The position numbers were made by a program, and so were the translations under genes. 64,000 nt of DNA from Gammaproteobacteria bacterium (GTDB taxonomy: Bacteria > Pseudomonadota > Gammaproteobacteria > Ga0077536): the NCBI GenBank assembly GCA_016191285.1, contig JACPPA010000026.1, forward strand, positions 1-64,000. The letters are read 5' to 3'. Position 1 is the first letter of the stretch; the number at the start of each line of letters is the position of its first letter. Below are positions 28,527 to 37,569 of the stretch, in pieces. The notes under the pieces were generated by a model. It saw only the letters and a list, made by a program, of their open reading frames with translations, was not told the DNA's origin and did not search any database.

Positions 28527-29012
28527 ATGCTGCTCGAAGGTTCATGTCATTGCGGTAAGGTCCGGTTTCGCCTGGAATCGAAACATCCGTACCCGTTTAA
28601 CCTGTGTTACTGCTCGATCTGTCGCAAGACCGCGGGGGCTGGCGGTTATGCCATCAACTTGGGCGGCGACGCGGAATCGATCAAGATTTGGGGCAAGAAA
28701 ACTCTCGCGACCTATCAAGCAAAGGTCGAAAATGCCACGGGGAAGTTAAAGAAAAGTCCGGCACGGCGCCATTTCTGTCAATCCTGTGGTAGTCCGCTCT
28801 GGATCTGGGATCCACGCTGGCCGGAGTTGATCCATCCCTTCGCCTCCGCCATCGACACGCCACTGCCGGCGCCGCCGGAACGCGTCCATTTAATGCTGGG
28901 ATCGAAGGCGTCGTGGGTGGTGCCGGCGGTTAAAAAACCGGATCAGACTTACGACGAATATCCGCGTGAATCGCTAGCTGAATGGCATCAGCGACTAGGG
29001 CTCGAGAGCTGA
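28527..29012 (+). CDS. GFA family zinc protein (glutathione-dependent formaldehyde-activating enzyme-like)
   Basis: A 161-residue GFA-domain protein. Zinc cysteines are GSCHCGKVRF, LCYCSICRKTAGAGG and HFCQSCGSPLW. AGCGGAGG precedes the ATG. The family is named after an enzyme proposed to join formaldehyde and glutathione, though most members have no proven activity. Divergent from the flavodoxin-like gene. Confidence 0.9.
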   Translation: MLLEGSCHCGKVRFRLESKHPYPFNLCYCSICRKTAGAGGYAINLGGDAESIKIWGKKTLATYQAKVENATGKLKKSPARRHFCQSCGSPLWIWDPRWPELIHPFASAIDTPLPAPPERVHLMLGSKASWVVPAVKKPDQTYDEYPRESLAEWHQRLGLES

Positions 29013-29085
29013 AGTAAATCCAAAAGCGCGACCGGTTCCAAGGCGCTGCCCCTTAATAAACATCGATTATTCGTTGCGTACGACC

Positions 29086-29150
29086 GTGGGAGCGGCTTTA
29101 GCCGCGAATGGGCGCTGGAAAAAGATTCGAAGCTCAAAGCGGCTCCCACA
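29086..29150. repeat. REP hairpin with one variant arm
   Basis: GTGGGAGCGGCTTTAGCCGC, then a variant inverted arm (AAGCTCAAAGCGGCTCCCAC on the plus strand). Located between the convergent GFA and dtd genes. Confidence 0.82.
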
Positions 29151-29198
29151 AATAGGCGCAAGTAGCGTTAGTTATGAAAGTTTATTACGGACAGGACG

Positions 29199-29636
29199 CT
29201 AGGCTTCCAACCAGAACGTAACGGGTCCGTCGTTAACCAACGCGACCTGCATGTCGGCGCCGAAGTGGCCGGTCGCGACTGGTGAATACTGCCGCGTGGC
29301 GTAAGCAACCAGATGTTCAAACCGGGCGCGGGCCAAACCGGGTGGCGCGGCGTGCGTGAAACTGGCGCGCGTGCCGTTGGTGGTATCCGCCGCCAAAGTG
29401 AATTGCGAGATCAGCAGGAGCCCGCCGTGGACGTCGCGGACACTGCGATTCATTCGTCCGTCAGCGTCAGCGAATACGCGATACCCGAGCATGCGATCGA
29501 CCAGCCGTTCGGCGTTCACAGTTGAATCAGCAGGCTGTACGCCGATAAACACCAACACCCCACGCTCGATCGCGCCGACACACGCGCCGCCAACCGTCAC
29601 CGACGCCTGCGTGACTCGCTGCAGCAAGCCGATCAA
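29199..29636 (-). CDS. dtd: D-aminoacyl-tRNA deacylase
   Basis: A 145-residue homodimeric enzyme that hydrolyses D-aminoacyl-tRNAs. It starts MIGLLQRVTQASVTV; SQFTLAADT (about 77-85) and NDGPVTFWLEA at the C-terminus form the active site. The latter has the GP motif of the family. It starts 10 bases after typA on the same strand, so the two are co-transcribed. Confidence 0.95.
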   Translation of the reverse strand: MIGLLQRVTQASVTVGGACVGAIERGVLVFIGVQPADSTVNAERLVDRMLGYRVFADADGRMNRSVRDVHGGLLLISQFTLAADTTNGTRASFTHAAPPGLARARFEHLVAYATRQYSPVATGHFGADMQVALVNDGPVTFWLEA

Positions 29637-29646
29637 GCACGTTCTC

Positions 29647-31467
29647 TCAAGCCGTTTTTTGGCGCTGCTCGCGTTTCCGTTCGTGTTCTTTCAGCATCCG
29701 TTTGCGAACTCGTATCGCGCCTGGCGTGACTTCAACCAATTCATCGTCGCCGATGAACTCCAGCGCCTGTTCGAGATCAAATTTGATCGGCGGTGTCAGC
29801 AGAATATTTTCATCACTTCCCGCGGCGCGAATATTGGTCAGTTGTTTACCCTTGAGCGGATTTACCACGAGATCGTTATCGCGTGAGTGCAAACCGATAA
29901 TCATGCCTTCATAGACTTCTTCACCGTGGCCGATGAATAAGCGCCCGCGCTCCTGCAGATTGAACAACGCATAACCCAGGGCTTTGCCCGCGCCATTCGC
30001 GATTAAAACCCCATTGATGCGGGCGCCAATACCACCCGGTTTAACGGGACCGTACTTGTCGAAGGTGTGGTAGAGCAATCCTTCGCCCGAGGTCGCGGTC
30101 ATGAATTCGGTACGGAATCCAATGAGGCCACGCGCCGGAATCGTGTAATCGAGGCGCACACGACCTTTACCATCCGGCACCATTTCAGAAATCGCGCCCT
30201 TGCGCGCGCCCAGCCGTTCCATGACCGCGCCCTGCGAGGTTAACGGCACGTCCACCGTCAGTTGTTCATACGGCTCGCAGACTACGCCATCGATCTCTTT
30301 CAAGATTACTTGGGGTCGACCGACAGCCAGCTCATAGCCTTCGCGGCGCATGTTTTCGATCAAAATCGCGAGATGTAATTCACCCCGTCCCGACACGTTA
30401 AAGATCTTGGGATCGGACGTAATCTCCACGCGCAGCGCAACGTTATGGATCAGTTCGCGCTGCAGCCGTTCGCCGATCTGGCGGCTCGTGACGAACTGCC
30501 CTTCGCGGCCGACAAACGGTGAATCCGACACCTCGAAACTCATACTCACGGTGGGCTCATCCACCGTCAGCGGCGGCAACGCTTCAACCACGCCCGGCGC
30601 GCAAATGGTGTCCGAAATGCGCGGGGCCTCGATCCCGGTCAAGGCCACGATATCGCCGGCGGTTGCTTGTTCACGGGGTTCACGCGTCAGGCCGTGGAAG
30701 CCCAGGACTTCCAGCACGCGGCCATTACGCGTGGCGCCTTCGCGGTCGATGATCGTGACGTTCGCCATCGGCTTCAATGTGCCGCGCGAGATGCGGCCGA
30801 TACAGATCGCGCCGACATAGCTCGAATAATCAAGTGAGCTGACCTGCAATTGCAGCGGGCCATCAATGTCGACATCCGGCGGCGGCACGTGATCGATGAT
30901 GGTTTGAAATAGCGCGGTCATGTCGGTTTCGTCGCCGTCAGCCGCGCGCCGCGCATAGCCCACGGTCGCCGAGCTATAGATGACCGGGAAATCGAGTTGT
31001 TCCTCGGTCGCGCCCAGTCGATCAAAGAGATCGAACGTTTGATCGAGCACCCAGCCCGGTCGCGCGCCTGGTCGATCAATCTTGTTGATGACCACGATCG
31101 GGCGCAACCCTCGGGCGAATGCTTTATGCGTCACAAAACGCGTTTGCGGCATGGGTCCGTCAACGGCATCGACCAGTAAAAGCACGGAGTCCACCATCGA
31201 TAGGATGCGTTCAACTTCGCCGCCAAAATCGGCGTGACCCGGGGTGTCGACGATATTGATCCGATAGTCGCGCCACAAAATCGAGGTGTTTTTGGCCAGA
31301 ATCGTAATCCCGCGCTCGCGCTCTAGATCGTTACTGTCCATCAAGCGTTCGCCAGTGTCCTTGCGCACGCTCAAGGTGCCGGACTGGCGCAACAACTGAT
31401 CGACCAGCGTGGTTTTGCCGTGATCGACGTGCGCGATGATGGCAATATTGCGGAGATTTTGAAGCAC
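29647..31467 (-). CDS. typA: translational GTPase TypA/BipA
   Basis: A 606-residue ribosome-associated GTPase. G1 AHVDHGKTT (12-20), G3 [15 protein letters not shown]4 [10 protein letters not shown], followed by EF-G-like domains and the BipA C-terminal domain ([20 protein letters not shown]). BipA helps 50S assembly and stress or cold growth. Length is typical. First gene of typA-dtd. Confidence 0.96.
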   Translation of the reverse strand: MLQNLRNIAIIAHVDHGKTTLVDQLLRQSGTLSVRKDTGERLMDSNDLERERGITILAKNTSILWRDYRINIVDTPGHADFGGEVERILSMVDSVLLLVDAVDGPMPQTRFVTHKAFARGLRPIVVINKIDRPGARPGWVLDQTFDLFDRLGATEEQLDFPVIYSSATVGYARRAADGDETDMTALFQTIIDHVPPPDVDIDGPLQLQVSSLDYSSYVGAICIGRISRGTLKPMANVTIIDREGATRNGRVLEVLGFHGLTREPREQATAGDIVALTGIEAPRISDTICAPGVVEALPPLTVDEPTVSMSFEVSDSPFVGREGQFVTSRQIGERLQRELIHNVALRVEITSDPKIFNVSGRGELHLAILIENMRREGYELAVGRPQVILKEIDGVVCEPYEQLTVDVPLTSQGAVMERLGARKGAISEMVPDGKGRVRLDYTIPARGLIGFRTEFMTATSGEGLLYHTFDKYGPVKPGGIGARINGVLIANGAGKALGYALFNLQERGRLFIGHGEEVYEGMIIGLHSRDNDLVVNPLKGKQLTNIRAAGSDENILLTPPIKFDLEQALEFIGDDELVEVTPGAIRVRKRMLKEHERKREQRQKTA

Positions 31468-31701
31468 GGGGGTTCCGGTAGGCGGCGAAGGGGCGGCATT
31501 ATACGCACGGATGGCGTAATTCGTGCGAATCTTCCGCTACCCTCAGGTAATGGGCTTCGCGCTGGCATTTTCGACCGATGCCGGCGATCCATGCCAAAGT
31601 GGAGGCGAACCCGGACGCTATCGGCCATTCACGGGTTAAGTATAATGCGCCGCGATCTCAACGAGCGCTGAGCGCGATTCCGACCCCGGGCGCTTTAAGT
31701 C

Positions 31702-33198
31702 ATGCCGAATTCCGTCCCCGCCTCCATTGCTGCCATCGATCTGGGTTCGAATAGCTTTCATTTAATCGTCGCCGAGCCCAGTCACGGGCATATCAAAGTC
31801 GTCGATCGGATGCGCGAGGTCATTCGCCTGGGCGCCGGTTTGGATTCCGACAATCAACTAAAACCGGCGGCGATGGCGCAGGCGCTCGCTTGTTTGCAGC
31901 GTTTTGGCGACCGCGTGCGCCATCTAACGCATGGTTCGGTGCGCGTCGTCGGCACCAATGCCCTGCGCAAGGCGCGCAATAGCGTCGCGTTTTTGCGTCA
32001 AGCCGAATCAGCACTGGGACATCCCATCGACGTGGTGTCTGGCATCGAAGAAGCGCGTTTGGTTTACTTGGGCGTGTCACACGGGCTAGCCGACGACACG
32101 GGTCGACGCCTGGTAATGGATATCGGTGGCGGAAGCACCGAACTCATTATCGGTCAGCGCTTCGAACCGCTCGCGATGGAAAGCCTGCACATGGGCTGTG
32201 TGAGCATGAGCGAGCGATGTTTCGACGACGGAAAAATCGACGCCAAACGGCTGCGCGCCGCCGAAATTATCGCGCGTCAGGAACTCGAACCCATCGCAGA
32301 AAGTTTTCGCGCGCACGGCTGGCAAACCGTAGTGGGTGCGTCCGGCACGCTGCTCGCGATCGCCGAAATCCTGTCCAGCAGCGGCTGGAGCAGCGATGGC
32401 ATCACGCGCGCCGGCTTACGCGAGTTGCGCGCGGCGATCATCGAACTCGGATCAGCCGAGGCGCTCGCCAAACTCAATGTGGCCGTGGATCGCCGGCCAG
32501 TCTTCGCCGGTGGCTTAGCGATCGCCCTTGGCGCCTTCGAAGAACTGGGCTTCGAACGCATGCAAGTCTCCGATAGCGCCCTACGCGAGGGCGTGCTCTA
32601 TGACCTGATGGGTCGCATCCATCATGAAGACGTCCGCGAGCGCACGGTCGAGCACCTGATGCAGCGCTTCGCCGTTGACCGTACACAGGTTGAACGGGTC
32701 GTTGGCACGGCGCAGCGCCTATTCGATCAAACGGCCGACGAATGGCATTTGCATGACGAAGAATCCTCGCAGCTGCTGCGCTGGGCGGCGCGCCTGCATG
32801 AAATCGGCACCACGGTATCGCATTCGCAATATCAGAAGCACGGTGCATATCTTTTACAATATCTGGATATGCCCGGCTTCTCGCGCGGGGAACAGCGCCG
32901 CCTCGCCGCGCTCGTCCGCGGTCATCGGCGCAAACTCCCGGAACCAGACGTCTTCGCCACCGGTACCAACGATCCGCAGCCGCTGATCAAGCTCTGTCTG
33001 TTGTTGCGCTTGGCCGTGGTGTTACACCGCGCGCGCAGCGTAACGCCGGTGCCACCGCTGTCGTTAGTCGTCGAGGGGACGACGCTTAAATTGAATTTCC
33101 CGAAGGGCTGGTTGGATTCTCACGCGTTAGTCTCGGCCGACCTCGAGCAGGAAGCCAATTACGTAAAAAGTATCGGCTATAAATTGAAAAGCAAATAG
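31702..33198 (+). CDS. ppx: exopolyphosphatase, Ppx/GppA family
   Basis: A 498-residue enzyme of the ASKHA fold that removes terminal phosphates from polyphosphate (Ppx) or acts on pppGpp (GppA). Phosphate-binding strands are IAAIDLGSNSFHLIVAE (8-24) and VMDIGGGSTELIIG; VVGASGTLLAIAEIL follows. The C-terminal HD-like domain has WAARLHEIGTTVSHSQYQKH. Convergent with ppk1 with only 19 bases between stops, which favours Ppx. A TATAAT lies at 31641-31646 without a clear -35 box. Confidence 0.88.
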   Translation: MPNSVPASIAAIDLGSNSFHLIVAEPSHGHIKVVDRMREVIRLGAGLDSDNQLKPAAMAQALACLQRFGDRVRHLTHGSVRVVGTNALRKARNSVAFLRQAESALGHPIDVVSGIEEARLVYLGVSHGLADDTGRRLVMDIGGGSTELIIGQRFEPLAMESLHMGCVSMSERCFDDGKIDAKRLRAAEIIARQELEPIAESFRAHGWQTVVGASGTLLAIAEILSSSGWSSDGITRAGLRELRAAIIELGSAEALAKLNVAVDRRPVFAGGLAIALGAFEELGFERMQVSDSALREGVLYDLMGRIHHEDVRERTVEHLMQRFAVDRTQVERVVGTAQRLFDQTADEWHLHDEESSQLLRWAARLHEIGTTVSHSQYQKHGAYLLQYLDMPGFSRGEQRRLAALVRGHRRKLPEPDVFATGTNDPQPLIKLCLLLRLAVVLHRARSVTPVPPLSLVVEGTTLKLNFPKGWLDSHALVSADLEQEANYVKSIGYKLKSK

Positions 33199-33217
33199 GC
33201 GCCAGTATTAGTACCCT

Positions 33218-35290
33218 TTAGTCACATAGCAGTTCGAGTAATTGCGCCTGCGCATCGCGCAATTTGGCGCCCGCCTTCACGCGCTGATAAACGCCATCGC
33301 TGTGTAGTGCCCAAGCCCGCGTGTTGTCACTGAGATAAGCCTCCAGGCCTTCCTTGATGATGCGATCGCGCAAGCGTTTGTCTTCGATCGGAAAGCAGGT
33401 CTCGATCCGATTAAAGAAATTTCGACCCATCCAATCCGCGCTCGACAAAAATACTTCATTCGCCCCCGCATTCTGGAAATAAAACACTCGCGAATGTTCC
33501 AAAAAACGCCCGACTACCGAGCGCACACGAATATTCGTGGAAACCCCGTCGATGCCCGGCCGCAGGGCGCAAATGCCGCGAACAATGAGGTCGATTTTGA
33601 CCCCGGCGCGGGCCGCGCTGTACAGGGCCATGATCACATTGACTTCGAGCAGGGCGTTCATCTTGGCAATGATCCGTGCGGGTTTTCCCGCACGGGCATG
33701 CGCCGCTTCACGTTCGATCAATTCGAGAACAGTCGTGTGCAGCGTAAACGGCGATTGGAGTAGTTTCTTCAGCTTGCCCGCCCGACCCGGAGCGGTTAGC
33801 TGATGGAAGATTTTTTGCACATCCACGCCGACGGCATTGTGGCAGGTAAACAGGCCAAAATCGGTGTACTGACGCGCCGTCCGCGGATGGTAGTTGCCGG
33901 TCGCAAGGTGTACGTAACGACGCAGCTGCTTGCCTTCACGGCGCACCACCAAAATCATTTTGGCGTGGGTTTTAAACCCGACCACCCCATACACCACATG
34001 GGCCCCAGCCTCTTGCAGGCGGGTCGCGAGTTCTATGTTCGCTTCTTCGTCGAAGCGTGCTTTTAATTCGACGACCACCGTCACTTCCTTGCCGGCGCGG
34101 GCCGCATCGACCAGCGTCTTTGCGATCGGAGAATCCGGCCCCGTGCGATACAGCGTTTGTTTGATGACCATGACGTCGGGGTCGGCCGCTGCTTGCCGAA
34201 TAAACTCGACGACCGGCGCGAAGGATTCGAACGGATGATGCAGCAACACATCGCCGCGGCGGATTGCCGCAAACAGATCCGTGTTGGGTGGTAGACGACG
34301 TGGCCGACTGGACGTGAAGCCCGGAAATTTAAGATCTGCGCGTTCGATGATGTCGGGCACCGCCATCAGACGCGTCAAGTTGACCGGCCCGTTGCAGGCA
34401 TAAATATCCGCTGGTTCAAGGCTAAACTCGTGCTGCAACAAGCCGACCAGATCGGGCGGACACTCGGCTGCGATCTCGAGCCGCACCGCGTCGCCAAAAC
34501 GCCGCTGATGTAATTCACCTTCGAGCGCCTGCAATAGATTTTTCACATCCTCATCTTCAACGAATAGTTCGCTATTGCGCGTCACGCGGAATTGATAACA
34601 CCCGGTGACCCGCATGCCGGGGAAAATGTCCTCGACATGGGCGTGGATGATCGACGACAAGAACACAAACTCGTGTGGACCGACAGCGTATTCCGCTGGA
34701 ATGTTGATGACGCGCGGCAACGCTCGGGGCGCCTGGACAATGGCGATCGCGCTGTTGCGCCCGAACGCGTCGGTGCCTTCGAGCGACACCAGAAAATTAA
34801 GACTTTTGTTCAAGATCCGCGGGAACGGATGCGAGGGATCGAGCCCAATCGGGCTCAACACCGGTAACAGTTCGCGATAGAAATAGCGCCGGACCCACTG
34901 CGCTTGGCGCGCGTTCCATTCGGCGCGCTTTAGGAAATGAATGCCTTCCTCGGCCAACCGCGGTGTGAGGACTTCGTTGAGCACGCGATATTGTTCGAGC
35001 ACGATCTCGTGGGCGACGTCGCTGATGCGTTTCAGCTGCTCCGCGGGGGTGAGGCGATCGGGGCCCAAGGGCGTCGCTTCAAACACGGCTTGTTGCTTCA
35101 GGCCCGCGACTCGGATCTCGAAAAATTCGTCGAGGTTACTGCTCGCGATACACAGAAAACGCAGGCGTTCGAGCAAGGGGTTGCTATCATCCTTAGCCTG
35201 TTCGAGCACCCGCCGATTGAACTCCAACAACGACAACTCGCGGTTGATATAGAGCGAGGGATCGGCGATATCGAGGGTTTTGGCGTCCAT
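33218..35290 (-). CDS. ppk1: polyphosphate kinase 1
   Basis: A 690-residue enzyme that makes polyphosphate from ATP. Domains run N, head, C1 and C2. The phosphorylated histidine corresponds to H442 in GFKTHAKMILVV and the second active-site histidine to H461 in YVHLATGNYHPRT. The start YINRELSLLEFNRRVLEQA is standard. Pairs with the convergent ppx. Confidence 0.96.
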   Translation of the reverse strand: MDAKTLDIADPSLYINRELSLLEFNRRVLEQAKDDSNPLLERLRFLCIASSNLDEFFEIRVAGLKQQAVFEATPLGPDRLTPAEQLKRISDVAHEIVLEQYRVLNEVLTPRLAEEGIHFLKRAEWNARQAQWVRRYFYRELLPVLSPIGLDPSHPFPRILNKSLNFLVSLEGTDAFGRNSAIAIVQAPRALPRVINIPAEYAVGPHEFVFLSSIIHAHVEDIFPGMRVTGCYQFRVTRNSELFVEDEDVKNLLQALEGELHQRRFGDAVRLEIAAECPPDLVGLLQHEFSLEPADIYACNGPVNLTRLMAVPDIIERADLKFPGFTSSRPRRLPPNTDLFAAIRRGDVLLHHPFESFAPVVEFIRQAAADPDVMVIKQTLYRTGPDSPIAKTLVDAARAGKEVTVVVELKARFDEEANIELATRLQEAGAHVVYGVVGFKTHAKMILVVRREGKQLRRYVHLATGNYHPRTARQYTDFGLFTCHNAVGVDVQKIFHQLTAPGRAGKLKKLLQSPFTLHTTVLELIEREAAHARAGKPARIIAKMNALLEVNVIMALYSAARAGVKIDLIVRGICALRPGIDGVSTNIRVRSVVGRFLEHSRVFYFQNAGANEVFLSSADWMGRNFFNRIETCFPIEDKRLRDRIIKEGLEAYLSDNTRAWALHSDGVYQRVKAGAKLRDAQAQLLELLCD

Positions 35291-35489
35291 GATGGGGCTA
35301 GCCTCGGCGGCGCGCGGTGCATAAGATGCGCGCCTCCAAATGGGTGCGATCGATAAACATTGGCGAACGACTGAGCATTTTTATCGACGACATGCACCGA
35401 AAATGTAGCGTTCATGGGCGGTCATCTGACGCGCCACCGCGCACCCATTGCCGCAACGCTTAAGAATTATAGAGGGGAATATCACACCG

Positions 35490-36344
35490 ATGCCTGCTTC
35501 GCGTAATTGGCTGCGGACGAACCGGCGTCCCGCCACCGTGCTCAAGTTGAAGACCCGGGCGGCCAAGGCGGATCGCCATCGTCTGTATGAGCGATCTGTC
35601 CAAGACGCGGGCGCGGAATTGGATTTTATCGATGACACGTTCCGCACACTGCGGGGTCGCCCGGCGGTGAGGCTGCGCGAAGACTTTTGTGGCACGGCGA
35701 GCGTCGCGACGGCCTGGGTGCAGCGGCGGCCGCGCAATATCGCGCTTGGCGTCGACTTGGATCCGGAGGTATTGGCCTGGAGTATGGTCCATCGGGTGTC
35801 CGGGTTAAGCCCCGCCGAAAAGCGCCGCCTGACCTTGCTCGAGAGCGACGTTCTGCACGTCGAAACAGCACCGCAAGACGTCGTGTTGGCGATGAATTTT
35901 AGTTATTGGATCTTCAAGCAACGCGCCGCGCTACGCACGTATTTTGCCGCGGTTCATGCTGCGTTGAAGCCCGATGGGGTGTTTTTCCTCGATTGTTACG
36001 GTGGTTCCGATGCCTTTCGGGTGTTGAAAGAGCGGCGCGAGCTGACAGGTTTTACGTATATTTGGGACCAGGCGAGTTACAACCCGATTACGGGGGATCT
36101 GCTATGCCATATCCATTTTCGATTCGCCGATGGCTCGCGGCTCGCGCGCGCCTTTACCTACGACTGGCGGCTGTGGACACTGCCCGAGATCCGCGAGGTC
36201 CTGGCTGAAGCGGGATTCACGCAGTCGATTGCGTACTGGCAGGGGTGGGATGAGGCTGGACAGGACGGCGATGGCAATTTCGAACCGGTCAGCACGGCCG
36301 ATGCCGACGCCGGATGGGTGTCCTATATCGCGGCCCTTAAGTAG
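35490..36344 (+). CDS. class I SAM-dependent methyltransferase
   Basis: A 284-residue protein with LREDFCGTASVATAWVQRRP as SAM motif I, GVDLDPEVLAWSM as motif II, and MNFSYWIFKQRAALRTYFAA after. A glycine/aspartate strand FFLDCYGGSDAFRVLKERRE follows. It belongs to an uncharacterised methyltransferase family. GAGGGG lies 12 bases before the ATG at 35490; an upstream ATG at 35448 lacks a site. It precedes pstS on the same strand, but a likely Pho box between them suggests separate control. Confidence 0.75.
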   Translation: MPASRNWLRTNRRPATVLKLKTRAAKADRHRLYERSVQDAGAELDFIDDTFRTLRGRPAVRLREDFCGTASVATAWVQRRPRNIALGVDLDPEVLAWSMVHRVSGLSPAEKRRLTLLESDVLHVETAPQDVVLAMNFSYWIFKQRAALRTYFAAVHAALKPDGVFFLDCYGGSDAFRVLKERRELTGFTYIWDQASYNPITGDLLCHIHFRFADGSRLARAFTYDWRLWTLPEIREVLAEAGFTQSIAYWQGWDEAGQDGDGNFEPVSTADADAGWVSYIAALK

Positions 36345-36349
36345 CCAGT

Positions 36350-36367
36350 CCGTCATCTACTTGTAAC
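36350..36367 (+). promoter_or_regulatory. candidate Pho box upstream of pstS
   Basis: CCGTCATCTACTTGTAAC resembles the PhoB-binding pattern of two CTGTCAT-like half-sites 11 bases apart: CCGTCAT matches 6 of 7, TTGTAAC 4 of 7. It lies 65 bases before the pstS start. Assigned by eye, with phoB in the same window giving context. Confidence 0.42.
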
Positions 36368-36431
36368 ATTTGCGCGGTCAAATGGGCGTCGACCGAATGC
36401 AGCCTCAATCTAGATCGTAAGGAGAGACTCT

Positions 36432-37424
36432 GTGCAACGAACGAACCGATGGTTGGCGTGGAGTTGTGGCATCGCGCTAGCGCATGCCGCATGGGCGCAA
36501 GCGCCGAGCGACGCGGTAGACGCTGATGTCCCAGACTACACCAAGGCCAGTGGAGTGTCGGGCAATCTTTCGAGTATCGGCTCGGATACCCTCGCTAACC
36601 TGATGACCCTGTGGGGCGAGGACTTCAAACGTCTCTATCCCAATGTCCATATTCAGATTCAAGCCGCGGGATCGAGTACCGCGCCGCCGGCCTTGACCGA
36701 AGGCACCGCGAACCTCGGGCCAATGAGCCGCCAGATGAAGAGCGAAGAAGTCGCGGCTTTCGAGGGCAAATATGGCTACAAACCAACTGCCGTGCCCGTG
36801 GCCGTCGATGCGCTCGCGATCTTCGTGCACAAAGACAACCCAATTAAAGGGCTGACCATTCCGCAGCTCGACGCCATTTTTTCGGCGACTCGGCTATGCG
36901 GTTATAGCGGCGACATCACAACCTGGGGCGAGCTTAAGATCGGTGGGGAACTCGCGAGTCAGACCATCCAGTTGTTCGGCCGCAATTCGGTGTCCGGCAC
37001 CTATGGGTACTTCAAGGAATTCGCGTTGTGCAAAGGCGATTACAAGAACAACGTCAATGAACAACCGGGTTCAGCCTCCGTGGTACAAGGCGTCACCAAG
37101 TCGCTGAACGGGATCGGTTATTCCGGCGAGGGTTACCGGACGTCGGGGGTCAGAATGGTCGCGCTGGCTAAAAAGGACGGCGGAGAATACATCGAACCCA
37201 CTAAGGAAAACACCTTATCCGGTAAGTACCCACTCTCGCGCTTTTTGTTTGTCTACGTGAACAAAGCACCGAATCAGCCGCTTCCGCCGCTCGAAGCCGA
37301 ATTCATTCGGATGGTGCTCTCGAAGCAAGGTCAAACGACGGTAGTAAAAGACGGGTATGTTCCGCTCCCGGGCAAGGTCGTGAAGAAGTACTTGGCGTCA
37401 ATAGTCGGCGTGGCGCCGAAGTAG
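36432..37424 (+). CDS. pstS: phosphate ABC transporter substrate-binding protein PstS
   Basis: A 330-residue periplasmic binding protein. The signal peptide ends near HAAWAQA. Phosphate-contact segments are [29 protein letters not shown] and [16 protein letters not shown]. The start is a GTG with AAGGAGAG six bases upstream. First gene of pstSCAB-phoU; the hairpin after its stop fits stronger expression of the binding protein than of the permeases. The internal TTG-rich gap separates it from pstC. Confidence 0.94.
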   Translation: MQRTNRWLAWSCGIALAHAAWAQAPSDAVDADVPDYTKASGVSGNLSSIGSDTLANLMTLWGEDFKRLYPNVHIQIQAAGSSTAPPALTEGTANLGPMSRQMKSEEVAAFEGKYGYKPTAVPVAVDALAIFVHKDNPIKGLTIPQLDAIFSATRLCGYSGDITTWGELKIGGELASQTIQLFGRNSVSGTYGYFKEFALCKGDYKNNVNEQPGSASVVQGVTKSLNGIGYSGEGYRTSGVRMVALAKKDGGEYIEPTKENTLSGKYPLSRFLFVYVNKAPNQPLPPLEAEFIRMVLSKQGQTTVVKDGYVPLPGKVVKKYLASIVGVAPK

Positions 37425-37477
37425 TCCGTTCGAAGGTCGAGCTATCAACCGGCTGCGACCGCGAACCGCGAAGTAAT

Positions 37478-37511
37478 GTCGCCAGCCGATTTAGGTTGGC
37501 GACTGTCTTTT
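37478..37511 (+). terminator. intrinsic-terminator-like hairpin between pstS and pstC
   Basis: GTCGCCAGCC, loop GATTTA, GGTTGGCGAC (one G-T pair), followed by TGTCTTTT. It is placed as a partial terminator inside the operon, which would lower permease transcription relative to pstS. The T tract ends at 37511. Confidence 0.55.
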
Positions 37512-37569
37512 GGCCTACCTGACGGTAACATGCGCGACCGATGCCGAACTAACGAAAAATCTGCCGCCC

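Noticed and set aside
31641-31646. TATAAT before ppx as a promoter
   Set aside because: No acceptable -35 hexamer at 16-18 bases, so not listed as a promoter.
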